In this document: positions 13,401 to 20,504 of the stretch, one piece after another
How the letters are laid out: each line of letters opens with the position of its first letter
How positions within the stretch are numbered: the first letter of the stretch is position 1
Assembly (NCBI RefSeq): GCF_001590865.1
Contig: NZ_BBUY01000002.1
Span: forward strand, 593,014 to 657,013
Source of the DNA: Streptomyces sp. NBRC 110611
GTDB taxonomy: Bacteria > Actinomycetota > Actinomycetes > Streptomycetales > Streptomycetaceae
Reading direction: 5' to 3'
Length of the DNA: 64,000 nt
Position numbers and translations under genes: made by a program
The notes under the pieces: generated by a model
Database searches by the model: none
What the model was told of the DNA's origin: nothing
The model's input: only the letters and a program-made list of their open reading frames with translations

Positions 13401-13667
13401 GGGCAGTGCCTGCCACCGCACCACCCAGGCGCCACCGCCCAGCAACAGCGCGGTCGCCAGCGCCCAGACCAGCACCTGGCGCTCGGGGTACGGGGAGGGG
13501 GAGCGGAGGCGGCCAAGGAGGGCACCATTGAAGGCCACGCCCGCGAGAACGAGACCGATCAAGGCCGCGTAAGGGCCAAAGAACGGCAGGCACAGTAGCC
13601 AGGAAAGGACGCATGCCGCCAGCCACGCCACGCGCTGGTGCGCCATCGCCCGCCGCAACCGGATCAC
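10497..13667 (-). CDS. Membrane-anchored TIR domain/WD40 repeat protein
   Basis: A 1056-residue protein. Residues 12-85 hold several hydrophobic segments. A TIR domain spans about 178-310, beginning EKVFLSYSRKD, with the candidate NAD-cleaving glutamate E250 in SPYCWDECKQA. A single membrane helix follows at about 391-411. Next comes EDRRLALSRALAAAS, a motif often placed before beta-propellers in large signalling proteins. From about residue 465 to the end are WD40-type blades (AFSRDGSTFAF, ALSPDRRTLAVAQGSEVRL, VLSPDGRRLAAVDRQQVVHLWD). The GTG start has GGGGGTGG upstream. TIR proteins with sensor propellers are often anti-phage or cell-suicide factors, and carriage on a transposon supports that reading, but the role is inferred. 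Codon use is normal and no frameshift is seen. Confidence 0.85.
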   Translation of the reverse strand: MIRLRRAMAHQRVAWLAACVLSWLLCLPFFGPYAALIGLVLAGVAFNGALLGRLRSPSPYPERQVLVWALATALLLGGGAWVVRWQALPVAYGEFAPNTHPEHVRWVLEWLDGQAYGALFGPSYGQWYWPPLVAGAGLLAGGASAALREWSARLAASRDPFDERLRTADAPEPVTRTEKVFLSYSRKDTALARRLVARLEGRVGDVWVDWHGIKPSAQWLEELSEAIRSSDALVVLISPDTLRSPYCWDECKQAIDLGKRVLPVIVSPELAQGTTAALRAAEWDELTAYQYLGMSTPEAFEAGIDAIAAFVSREHDWVAFHTRLGLQAHAWKVNGGSDGLLLRPHEVRIAESWRRNTPVDPDFKGELTPLQEDFIAASGAAMRRRARRGRVGAGAVLGALLALGSLVVSVQTDTAEDRRLALSRALAAASGAAPYPGMQRSLLLSAAAYETAGTNAARSRMAERLLRFNHVARVLATGVDDVGGAAFSRDGSTFAFTLSDPERTQVWDTDRWRPRTTVPGALPKKGSWPCDSPELSLSSGWFTCQDGREERLAQAGWDPGEGKYVAAVSEDGRHALVGMEGEEREREPGWVERVRAEVWDVDERRKLGDVDTEQLRDRGLYIGTAIDDSRLAALVTDPVHGMWLAASKYGVVPSSDPVTPLRGIDNGTKIFHSPDGSKAVTLTEDGTLLAWDTRSGGRLAAETPVPGLAPHQLFNRTALSPDRRTLAVAQGSEVRLLNTTDGSQHGRVRLSGRGDALTFSHNGRRLAVTHTVFNKGEETAQGARGRLVTEIFDVPGGRRTALLRSPHQATLAQVAGIAFTADGRGLFIGETRKSRILEWDVRRQRVARTFTSREVGFLDRMVLSPDGRRLAAVDRQQVVHLWDTASGAHTALPKPAEGALAFTPDSKRLLTAGQEGIRRWRMSDHREETPPLAVGSGRYVRSLRITPDGRHAVLVSADRDTLWEGSVGGDVRLWDLDRQEPVGPVLAKTTGSAAPELTPDGSRAVFAAQGRIVSVAVSPRTWHEELCALTTRPLGRDEWRAVAPQQRYPSVCGRQD

Positions 13668-13895
13668 GTCGCCACCCCCAAGTCCCCGGTGCCACTGTGG
13701 CCTTGGCCATCGTAGGGGCGCGAGTACATCCGCCGGGCGGGTTCATGGAAGGGGGCGCGGGCACCTTCAGGCTGTGCCCCTCCCACCCCCTCCCACCAAC
13801 GGGTGTCAGACCGCTTCCTTTGGGCAGGCTGCCGTAGATACGTCCTCGACGGTTGTGGGGGCCACTCCGAAATTCACGCACAGTGAGCATCCACA
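13668..13895. other. Upstream region of the TIR-WD40 gene
   Basis: About 230 bases between the GTG start and the right-end repeats, with no gene. It presumably holds the TIR-WD40 promoter, but no clear -35/-10 pair can be picked out. Confidence 0.4.
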
Positions 13896-13898
13896 GCC

Positions 13899-13990
13899 AT
13901 GATCCGCCGACTAACTCTCTCAAGATCCGCCAACTAGAATTCTCTACACGCCCCTGACCTGCACAGCTCGGACCATGATCCGCCAACTGA
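13899..13990 (-). repeat. Right-end TnsB-type repeats
   Basis: Three copies, in the opposite orientation to the left end: the complement of GTTAGTCGGCGGATCAT (13899-13915), of CTAGTTGGCGGATCTTGA (13920-13937) and of TCAGTTGGCGGATCATG (13974-13990). Three sites here against two at the left gives the asymmetric ends expected of Tn7 relatives. Confidence 0.85.
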
Positions 13991-14024
13991 AACCCTCGGT
14001 CACACCGGCCGGCCGTGCCATGAC

Positions 14025-14216
14025 TCAGGCGTGCTGCGGCATCTCGTTCTTCAGCGACGCCCTGATCTGTTCCCGCAGCTCCGGGCCGTCCGTGTGCCCG
14101 TGGACGGATACCGCGTGCTCGCTGGCGGCGCGGATCACTTCCTCCTCCTCGCCGGAGATGACGAGGCTGCACTTCGTCTCGCTCGGGTAATCCCGGCAGT
14201 CGATCTTCTTGCGCAT
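14025..14216 (-). CDS. DUF1059 family small protein
   Basis: A 63-residue cytosolic protein beginning MRKKIDCRDYPSETKCSL. The CRD...C pattern and the following charged segment (SGEEEEVIRAASEHAVSVHG) are typical of DUF1059, a small family common in actinomycetes without a known function. The ATG at 14216 is supported by an AGGAGGTG box six bases upstream; a longer reading to 14252 lacks one. Before the transposon inserted, this gene would have lain immediately upstream of the argC promoter. Confidence 0.85.
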   Translation of the reverse strand: MRKKIDCRDYPSETKCSLVISGEEEEVIRAASEHAVSVHGHTDGPELREQIRASLKNEMPQHA

Positions 14217-14279
14217 GGCGCACCTCCTCCCTCCCGGCAGGTGCGCCCCCACCCTCCCAGTATCGGCCTTGGGAGCCGT

Positions 14280-14732
14280 TCAGAACTCGATCGGGCCGGG
14301 GTCGACCAGTCCGAGGGTCATCCACTCCTCGGGCGCCGCCATCCTGCGGAAGCCGATCTTCTCGTACACGCCGTGCGCGTCCTTCGTGGCGAGCGTCAGC
14401 CGACTCAGTCCGCAGGGCGCCATCTGCGCGGCGATCGCCTCCACCAGGGCCGTGCCCAGACCCCTGCCGCGGTCGTCGCGGCAGACGTAGACGTCGCAGA
14501 GCCAGGCGAAGGTGGCGTGGTCGGTGACGACCCTCGCGTAGGCCACCTGGCGGCCCGAACCGGACTCGTACAGGCCGAAGTTGAGCGAGCCGGCGACGGC
14601 CCGGTCATGGAGGTCCCGGGGCCGGCCCAGGGCCCAGTAGGCATCGGTGGACAGCCAGTGGTGGACGAGGTCGGCGTCCAGACGCGCCGGGTCGGTGGAT
14701 ATCTCGTAGTCGTCGAGGGCGTGTTCGGTCAT
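14280..14732 (-). CDS. GNAT family N-acetyltransferase
   Basis: A 150-residue acetyltransferase with the GNAT fold. The acetyl-CoA loop is CRDDRGRGLGTALVEAI (Q/RxxGxG/A type) near residue 90, and YEKIGFRRM is the usual C-terminal motif. The substrate cannot be told from sequence. It is separated by about 60 bp from the DUF1059 gene and about 90 bp from the MocR gene, all on the minus strand. It is probably transcribed alone. Confidence 0.88.
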   Translation of the reverse strand: MTEHALDDYEISTDPARLDADLVHHWLSTDAYWALGRPRDLHDRAVAGSLNFGLYESGSGRQVAYARVVTDHATFAWLCDVYVCRDDRGRGLGTALVEAIAAQMAPCGLSRLTLATKDAHGVYEKIGFRRMAAPEEWMTLGLVDPGPIEF

Positions 14733-14826
14733 GCCGGGAGGTTCGCAGACGAACCGGAGCGGCGTCGAACCCGCCGCGCGGCGCCGCCGGCAGGGGGCGG
14801 CGGGAGTCCGGCGACGGCGACAGGGC

Positions 14827-16335
14827 CTAGCCCACCGTGACCCCCACCTCCTCGCACGCCGTGCGCAGCCGGCGGATGCCCTCCGTGAGCTCGGCGACGC
14901 CGGCCACCGCCGCGAAGCCCAGCCGCAGATGCGCGGCCGGCGGCTCGGCGGCGAAATAGGGACGGCCGGCCGCCACCGCGACGCCGGCCCGCAGCGCCGC
15001 GCCGGTCAGCGCCGCCTCGTCGGTGCCGTCCGGCAGCCGCAGCCAGAGGTGGAAGCCGCCCGGCGGGACGTACGGTCCGCCGCCACTTCCCAGGCTGCCG
15101 CCGTACACCGCCCCGGGCCCCGGCCCCGGCTCCACGAGCCCGGGCAGCTGGGTGCGCAGGGCAGTGGTCAGGGCGTTCCGGCGCGTGCTCAGCTCACCGG
15201 CGATCAGCCGCAGATGGCGGTGCCAGGCGGGCGAGCCGACGAGCTCCAGGGCGGCCTCCTGGAGCGGTCCCGGCACGAAGAAGTTGTCGACGACCTGGAT
15301 GGCGCGCAGCCGGTCCAGGACCGGTCCGCGGGCCGCCAGGGCGCCCACCCGCAGATTGGGCGAGGTGGCCTTGGTGAGGGAGCGGATGTGGACGACCGTG
15401 CCGTGCCGGTCGTCCGCCATCAGGGTCGGCGGGAGGGCGGGAGCGTCGTCATGGCCGAGCAGCCGCGCGAAGTCGTCCTCGATCACGAACGCGCCGGCCG
15501 CCCGGGCCACCCGGAGCACCTCGCGGCGCCGCTCCCGTGCGAGCACCGCGCCGGTCGGGTTCTGGAACAGCGGCTGGCTGACGAAGAGCCGCGCCCCGCT
15601 CGCGCGGAAGGCGTCGGCGAGCAGATCCGTACGGACCCCGTCCACGTCCATCGGTACCGGCACCGGCCGCACTCCGGAGGCACGGGCGACGGCGAGCATG
15701 CCCGGGTAGGTCGGGGACTCGACGAGCACCGGGGCGCCGGGGGCGGCGAGCGCGCGCAGCGCGGCGGTCAGCGCGTTCTGACCGCCCGCGGTGACCAGGA
15801 CGTCGCTCGGGGCGAGCGCGCCGCCGGGGCCGCCGATCTCCCGCGCGAACCAGGCCCGCAGCTCCGGTACGCCCTCGACCGGCGGCCGCCCCCAGGCGCC
15901 CGGCCGACGGCCGGCGCGGGCCAGGGCGGCGGACAGGGCGCGGGTGGGCTGCAGATCCGGGTGGAGGTAGCCGCCGTGGAGTTCGATGACGCCGGGGGCC
16001 GGGGTGGCGAGGGTGGCCAGCACTCCGGTGGCGTCGACACTGCGCGGCACCTGGTCGGCGGCCGGTTCGGCGCTCAGCGCGATCTCCTGCCAGGAGGTGT
16101 CGACCGGCCGGGGCGCCTCGTGCGACGGCTCGGCCCGGAAGACGCCGGCGCCGGGCCGGGTGACGACGAGGCCCTCGGCGGCCAGCTCGGCGAGCGCCCG
16201 GGAGACCGTCACCGGGCTGACCCGATGACGCTCCACCAGGGCGCGACTCGACGGCAGCTTCTCTCCCGCGGAGTAGCGGTTCAACTCCCCGCGGAGGAAT
16301 GCGGCCAGCTCGGCGACACTGCTACGCTCTTGCAT
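14827..16335 (-). CDS. MocR-type (GntR/aminotransferase) transcription regulator
   Basis: A 502-residue regulator with an N-terminal GntR winged helix (about 5-75; LPSSRALVERHRVSPVTVSRAL) fused to a fold-type I aminotransferase-like domain that normally binds PLP and an amine effector. The PLP-lysine region reads HIRSLTKATSPNLRVGA, so the Schiff-base lysine is kept. Its ATG (16335) and the ATG of the divergent EamA transporter share one CATG, so the two genes form a classic regulator/target pair. The effector is unknown; PdxR-like control of an exporter is a plausible model. Confidence 0.9.
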   Translation of the reverse strand: MQERSSVAELAAFLRGELNRYSAGEKLPSSRALVERHRVSPVTVSRALAELAAEGLVVTRPGAGVFRAEPSHEAPRPVDTSWQEIALSAEPAADQVPRSVDATGVLATLATPAPGVIELHGGYLHPDLQPTRALSAALARAGRRPGAWGRPPVEGVPELRAWFAREIGGPGGALAPSDVLVTAGGQNALTAALRALAAPGAPVLVESPTYPGMLAVARASGVRPVPVPMDVDGVRTDLLADAFRASGARLFVSQPLFQNPTGAVLARERRREVLRVARAAGAFVIEDDFARLLGHDDAPALPPTLMADDRHGTVVHIRSLTKATSPNLRVGALAARGPVLDRLRAIQVVDNFFVPGPLQEAALELVGSPAWHRHLRLIAGELSTRRNALTTALRTQLPGLVEPGPGPGAVYGGSLGSGGGPYVPPGGFHLWLRLPDGTDEAALTGAALRAGVAVAAGRPYFAAEPPAAHLRLGFAAVAGVAELTEGIRRLRTACEEVGVTVG

Positions 16336-17371
16336 GAGAGACCACGATAGCGCTACTGCACCAGGATCGATAGCGGTCCGCACCCCGGAGTCACAGCCGG
16401 CCCTCGGCAGCACCCCCGCAGCCGAGGACAGCCCCGGCTCCCCCTCCTCCTCCCCCTCCGGGGCGCCGAGTGCGACCGCCGCTCCTTCCGGGCGCGGTCC
16501 CCGCACCACCCCCGTCGCCGCCCGCGGCACCCTGCTCGCCGCCCTGGGCGTCGCGGCCTTCTCGCTCACCTTTCCCGCAACCGCCTGGGCGCTGGAGGGT
16601 ATGAGCCCCTGGACGGTGGTGATGCTCCGCAGCGTGCTCGCCACGGCCCTGGCCGGCGGAGCACTCGTGTGGTGCCGGGTGCCCGTCCCGGAGCGGCGCC
16701 ACTGGGCGGGGATCGCGGTGGTGGCCGGCGGTGTGGTCCTCGGTTTTCCGCTGCTCACCACGGTCGCCCTGCAGACCTCCACCACCTCGCACGCGGCCGT
16801 CGTGGTCGGTCTGCTGCCGCTGACCACCGCCGCCTGCTCCGCCGTACGGACCGGGGCGCGGCCCTCCCGTACGTTCTGGATCGCGGCGGTGGTCGGCGCC
16901 GCCGTCGTCATCGGCTTCGCGATACAGCAGAGCGGCGGGGCGCCGAGCCGTGGCGATCTCTACCTGTTCGCGGCGCTGCTGGTGTGCGCGGCCGGCTACA
17001 CGGAGGGCGGCCGGCTGGCCCGCCATATGCCGGGGTGGCAGGTGATGGGCTGGGCGCTGGTGCTCGCGCTCCCGGTGACGGCGGCGGGCACGGCAGTCGC
17101 CCTGTCCGCCGAGCCGCTCCACCTGACGGCGCACGCGGTCGGCGGGCTGCTGTGGCTGGCGGTCGGCTCGACGTTCCTCGGCATGGTCGTGTGGTACCGC
17201 GGTATGGCCACGATCGGCGTCTCCAAGGCGAGCCAGCTGCAGCTCGCCCAGCCGCTGCTGACCCTGGTGTGGTCCGTGGTGCTCCTGGGCGAGCACCTTC
17301 CGCCGGCCGCCCCGGTGGCGGCCGTGGCGGTCCTGGCCTGCATCGCCGTCACCCAGCGGACACGGGGGTGA
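16334..17371 (+). CDS. EamA/DMT family transporter
   Basis: A membrane protein of about 345 residues with ten predicted helices in two EamA halves, starting with AARGTLLAALGVAAFSLTFPATAWALEG near residue 60 and ending LLTLVWSVVLLGEHLP before the last helix. Members of the family export amino acids or other small metabolites. The first 55 residues are low-complexity (Ser, Pro, Ala) and not part of the fold. The ATG at 16334 overlaps the regulator start and would need leaderless translation or a promoter inside the neighbouring gene; a later start is possible. It is probably controlled by the divergent MocR protein. Confidence 0.85.
   Translation: MRDHDSATAPGSIAVRTPESQPALGSTPAAEDSPGSPSSSPSGAPSATAAPSGRGPRTTPVAARGTLLAALGVAAFSLTFPATAWALEGMSPWTVVMLRSVLATALAGGALVWCRVPVPERRHWAGIAVVAGGVVLGFPLLTTVALQTSTTSHAAVVVGLLPLTTAACSAVRTGARPSRTFWIAAVVGAAVVIGFAIQQSGGAPSRGDLYLFAALLVCAAGYTEGGRLARHMPGWQVMGWALVLALPVTAAGTAVALSAEPLHLTAHAVGGLLWLAVGSTFLGMVVWYRGMATIGVSKASQLQLAQPLLTLVWSVVLLGEHLPPAAPVAAVAVLACIAVTQRTRG
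16345..16375. promoter_or_regulatory. Direct-repeat operator for the MocR regulator
   Basis: CGATAGCG occurs at 16345-16352 and again at 16368-16375 in the same orientation, 23 bases apart, between the regulator start and the EamA helices. MocR proteins often bind such direct repeats. If this is the control region, the true EamA start lies downstream of it. Confidence 0.55.
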
Positions 17372-17673
17372 ACCTCCTGGGGGAGCCCGGGCGGAGAGTC
17401 GTCCCGGCGGGGAGCGGGCCCCTGGGGGGAGCGGGAGCCGCGAATCGGTGAATCGGTGAATCGGTGAATCGGCTTCCGAGGTGCGTGAGCGGCCCTCGGA
17501 CGTAAACTTGCCGCGAGGGCAGGTACCGCCGTACCGCCGTCCGGTACCACCGCCCGAGCCGCCACAGGCTCGTCAACCGTTGCAACTGTTGGAACCGTTG
17601 GCCGTTCAACCGCTCGGCCGTCGCGCCGTCGGCCGTACGGGTCGCACGGCCGCCCGAAGCGGGGAGGACCCTG
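17372..17673. other. Intergenic region with 8-bp tandem repeats
   Basis: About 300 bases with no gene. It holds four head-to-tail copies of GAATCGGT (17442-17473, last copy one mismatch) and, nearer the next gene, a promoter-like AT-rich patch near 17575-17605. Confidence 0.5.
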
Positions 17674-17883
17674 ATGCACGCGTCCAAGGGCGACCGGCTG
17701 GTGGTGCACGGCAGGACCGTCGGGCAGCACGACCATGAGGTCGAAATCATCGAGGTAATGGGGACGAACGGCGATCCCCCCTACCGCGTCCGCGGCCAGG
17801 ACGGGCATGAGACGATCATGTTGCCGGGCCCCGACTCGGTCGTCAAGCACGCGAAGACCTCCGACGTCGAGCCCGGCCGGTAA
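17674..17883 (+). CDS. DUF1918 domain protein
   Basis: A 69-residue cytosolic protein starting MHASKGDRLVVHGRTVG with the GDPPYRVRG segment in the middle. This is the DUF1918 SH3-like fold, short and widespread in actinomycetes, of unknown role. The ATG has GGGGAGGA eight bases upstream. It stands alone, convergent with the glycosidase-like gene. Confidence 0.88.
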   Translation: MHASKGDRLVVHGRTVGQHDHEVEIIEVMGTNGDPPYRVRGQDGHETIMLPGPDSVVKHAKTSDVEPGR

Positions 17884-17912
17884 AGTCCGCGAACCTCCGC
17901 GGCGGCCATGCG

Positions 17913-17956
17913 CAACCACTCCGGTGGTCACGCACAACCACCCCGGTGGTCACGCA
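17913..17956. repeat. Two tandem 22-bp repeats, each a small hairpin
   Basis: CAACCACTCCGGTGGTCACG (17913 onward) is repeated at 17935-17956 with one change. Each unit contains ACCAC...GTGGT, so it can fold. The second copy covers the stop codon of the minus-strand gene at 17950-17952. It may act as a terminator between the convergent genes. Confidence 0.6.
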
Positions 17957-19287
17957 CGACGGCCGTAATGATCACGCACGACCCGCGCCATCGCGCCCGC
18001 CGGGTCGCCGGCCACCTCCTTCGCCGAGAAGTACACATGGCCGCCGACCTGCGGATAGTGGCGGGCGAAGGTGAGGTGACGGGAGAGTTCGCCCGGGTCG
18101 TGCCAGGCGGCCGGCCCGGATGAGCCCTGCTTGTAGAGGGCCTCGCCGATGTAGAGGTCGACGCCGGTGCCCTCGGCGGTCCGTGACCACCAGGGCACCA
18201 GCTCGGCGTAGTCCGCCGCCTTGGTGCCGAGGGGCCAGTACACCTGCGGCACGATGTAGTCGAGCCAGCCCTCACGCACCCAGCGGCGGGTGTCGGCGTA
18301 CAGATCGTCGTAGGTCTGCACCCCGGCCCGCGTACGGGATCCCCGCGGATCGGCGCTCTGGTTGCGCCAGACCGCGAACGGGCTGACGCCGAACCGCACC
18401 CGCCGCCCCGCCGCCCGCTCACTCCGGCCGTCCCCAGGACCGCCCCGGCCGTCCCCTTGCGCGCCCCGGCCGCTCCGCGCCACCCGGCCGAGCCGCCGCG
18501 CCATCTCGTACACCAGGCGGTCGGTGTTCTCCCGCCGCCAGGCGTCCCGGTCCTCGAAGCCGCCGCCGTGCGCGGCGTACGCGTCGTCGTCGTCGAAGTG
18601 CTTGCCGGCGATCGGGTACGGATAGAAGTAGTCGTCGAAGTGCACCCCGTCGACGGGGTAGCGCTTGACCGCGTCCAGCATCGCGTCCTGGACGAAACGG
18701 CGGACCTCCGGCAGCCCTGGGTTGTAGTAGAGCTTGCCGCCGTACGGGACGACCCACTCGGGGTGCCGGCGCGCCGGATGGTGCGGGGCCAGCCGCTCCG
18801 GGTCGGTGTGGTGGGCGACCCGGTACGGGTTGAACCAGGCGTGCAGTTCGAGGCCGCGCCGGTGCGCCTCACGGACCGCGAATCCCAGCGGGTCCCAGCC
18901 CGGGTCGCGGCCCTGGCGCCCGGTCAGGACGTGCGTCCAGGGCTCGTACGGGGAGGGCCACAGGGCGTCCGCGGTGGGGCGCACCTGGAAGAAGACCGTG
19001 TTCAGCCGGCATCGGACGAAAGTGTCGAAGTGGGCGCGGAGTTCGCGCTGTTGCTCGGCGGGTGTGAGGGTGGTGCGGGAGGGCCAGTCCAAGTTGCCGA
19101 CGGTCGCCAGCCACACCCCCCGCATCTCGCGCCGCGCCACACCGCCCGAGGGCGCCACACCACCCATGGGTGCCACACCGCCCGCGGGTGCCACGCCACC
19201 CATGGGTGCCACACCTCCGGCGGTGAGCAGCGAGGAGCCCGCGCCGAGCGCGGCCACCGCAAAGCCTCTCCGTGTGATCCGTCTCAT
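17950..19287 (-). CDS. Secreted glycoside-hydrolase-like (GHL10/DUF187 type) protein
   Basis: A 445-residue exported protein. The N-terminus MRRITRRGFAVAALGAGSS is a likely Tat signal (RRGF). It is followed by five copies of GGVAPx (about residues 23-50), then a TIM-barrel domain starting EMRGVWLATVGNLDWPS. Other motifs of the GH10-like family are RCRLNTVFFQVRPTADALWPS, HAWFNPYRV, VDGVHFDDYFYPYP and WLDYIVPQVYW. Enzymes of this family are thought to act on cell-wall or exopolysaccharide glycans; the substrate here is not known. No partner gene is adjacent. Confidence 0.88.
   Translation of the reverse strand: MRRITRRGFAVAALGAGSSLLTAGGVAPMGGVAPAGGVAPMGGVAPSGGVARREMRGVWLATVGNLDWPSRTTLTPAEQQRELRAHFDTFVRCRLNTVFFQVRPTADALWPSPYEPWTHVLTGRQGRDPGWDPLGFAVREAHRRGLELHAWFNPYRVAHHTDPERLAPHHPARRHPEWVVPYGGKLYYNPGLPEVRRFVQDAMLDAVKRYPVDGVHFDDYFYPYPIAGKHFDDDDAYAAHGGGFEDRDAWRRENTDRLVYEMARRLGRVARSGRGAQGDGRGGPGDGRSERAAGRRVRFGVSPFAVWRNQSADPRGSRTRAGVQTYDDLYADTRRWVREGWLDYIVPQVYWPLGTKAADYAELVPWWSRTAEGTGVDLYIGEALYKQGSSGPAAWHDPGELSRHLTFARHYPQVGGHVYFSAKEVAGDPAGAMARVVRDHYGRRA
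19138..19220 (-). repeat. 18-bp coding repeats (GGVAPx) after the signal peptide
   Basis: Five in-frame copies of an 18-bp unit with core GCCACACCACCCATGGGT encode GGVAPM/A/M/S then GGVARR between the signal peptide and the barrel of the glycosidase-like protein. Copies are nearly identical, which suggests recent expansion. Confidence 0.8.
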
Positions 19288-19447
19288 CAGAAATCCCCAG
19301 CTTGTCCGGTTTATCCCGTCCTGAAGGATCAGAATGCCTGCCCCTGTGCCCGTAACCCAGCACCGCGCGGAGTAACGTCGGCACCGAGGCGGACGTCGGA
19401 CCCTTACGGCGTACCGCCGGGCCCCGAAGATCAGCGAAAGGCACGAG

Positions 19448-20317
19448 GTGACCAACTCAATTGCCGACATTGCACGTGTCGGAGTGGTCGGTTGCGGCCA
19501 GATGGGCGCAGGCATCGCCGAGGTGTGCGCCCGCGCCGGGCTGGACGTGATGGTCGCCGAGACCACCGGCGAGGCTCTGGAGCTGGGTCGCACCCGCTTG
19601 ACCAACTCCCTCGGCAAGGCCGCCGAACGCGGCAAGATCACCGTCGCGGAGCGCGATGCGACACTCGACCGGCTCAGCTTCACCACCGACCTCGGGGAGT
19701 TCGCCGACCGCGACCTCGTCATCGAGGCCGTCGTGGAGAACGAGCAGGTCAAGACCGAGATCTTCCAGGTGCTGGACCAGGTGGTGACCCGCCCGGACGC
19801 CATCCTGGCCTCCAACACCTCCTCCATCCCGCTGGTGAAGCTCGCGGTCGCCACGTCCCGGCCCGACCAGGTCATCGGCATCCACTTCTTCAACCCGGCC
19901 CCGGTGCAGAAGCTGGTGGAGCTGATCCCCGCGCTCACCACCGGCGAGGAGACCATCAAGCGCGCCGAGGTGCTCGTCCAGGACGTCCTGGGCAAGCACG
20001 CCATCCGCGCCCAGGACCGCTCGGGCTTCGTCGTCAACGCCCTGCTGATCCCGTACCTGCTCTCCGCGATCCGGATGTTCGAGTCGGGAATCGCCAGCCG
20101 CGAGGACATCGACAACGGCATGGAACTGGGCTGCGCCCACCCCATGGGCCCGCTCAAACTGTCCGACCTGATCGGCTTGGACACCGTGGCCTCGGTAGCC
20201 GCCTCCATGTACGAGGAGTACAAGGAGCCCCTCTACGCCGCTCCCCCGCTCCTGGCCCGCATGGTCGACGCGGGCCGCCTGGGCCGGAAGTCGGGCTCGG
20301 GGTTCTACTCGTACTAG
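19448..20317 (+). CDS. 3-hydroxybutyryl-CoA dehydrogenase
   Basis: A 289-residue NAD(P)-dependent 3-hydroxyacyl-CoA dehydrogenase, likely acting on 3-hydroxybutyryl-CoA in butyrate/ethylmalonyl-CoA or beta-oxidation metabolism. The Rossmann site VGVVGCGQMGAGIAEV is at residues 11-26, the catalytic histidine is H146 in GIHFFNPAPVQKLVE, and the C-terminal domain shows DRSGFVVNALLIPYL and GMELGCAHPMGPL. The GTG start at 19448 has AAAGG upstream. It is monocistronic and followed by a strong hairpin. Confidence 0.94.
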   Translation: MTNSIADIARVGVVGCGQMGAGIAEVCARAGLDVMVAETTGEALELGRTRLTNSLGKAAERGKITVAERDATLDRLSFTTDLGEFADRDLVIEAVVENEQVKTEIFQVLDQVVTRPDAILASNTSSIPLVKLAVATSRPDQVIGIHFFNPAPVQKLVELIPALTTGEETIKRAEVLVQDVLGKHAIRAQDRSGFVVNALLIPYLLSAIRMFESGIASREDIDNGMELGCAHPMGPLKLSDLIGLDTVASVAASMYEEYKEPLYAAPPLLARMVDAGRLGRKSGSGFYSY

Positions 20318-20361
20318 AGAGTGCCACCGCTCGCACCGGAGAGCGCGGCCATGTACACCAA

Positions 20362-20402
20362 CTGGCGCTGTTCCAGGAAGAGTTCACCTGGAACAGCGCC
20401 AG
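20362..20402. terminator. Bidirectional terminator
   Basis: CTGGCGCTGTTCCAGG (20362-20377) is the exact complement of 20387-20402, a 16-bp perfect stem with a 9-base loop. It lies between the convergent dehydrogenase and hydrolase genes. Confidence 0.85.
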
Positions 20403-20504
20403 CGGCCGTGCTGCGCTCGGGCGGCTCGCGCAGCCCCGCCGGGCTCTCGCCGACGCGTATTTCGCCTGGCCGCGTACGGACGCTGGACCGGCATCGGCGG
20501 AGCC

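Larger units (their letters stand above)
8839..14004. mobile_element. Tn7-like transposon, decayed, with TIR-WD40 cargo
   Basis: Both ends begin with the same 10 bases reading inward, TGTGACCGAG (8839-8848 and the complement of 13995-14004), and have the 5'-TGT terminus of the Tn7/Mu class. They are bracketed by an identical 5-bp duplication, CCGGC (8834-8838 and 14005-14009), the size Tn7-like elements make. Inside each end are several copies of AGTTGGCGGAT, the layout of TnsB sites. Near the left end are frameshifted remnants that resemble TnsA and TnsB. The rest is a coiled-coil reading frame, a short unknown remnant and an intact minus-strand TIR-WD40 gene. No AAA+ TnsC or TniQ can be seen, so it is probably unable to move by itself. 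It sits between argC and the DUF1059 gene. Confidence 0.85.

Noticed and set aside
8839..14004. Insertion sequence with simple inverted repeats, or a prophage
   Set aside because: Ends carry several repeated sites and a 5-bp duplication, and there are no integrase or phage structural genes; the Tn7-like reading explains the data better.
13192..14325. Minus-strand frame bridging the TIR-WD40 start and the DUF1059 gene
   Set aside because: Crosses the transposon end and overlaps two better genes in another frame; no motif or ribosome site.
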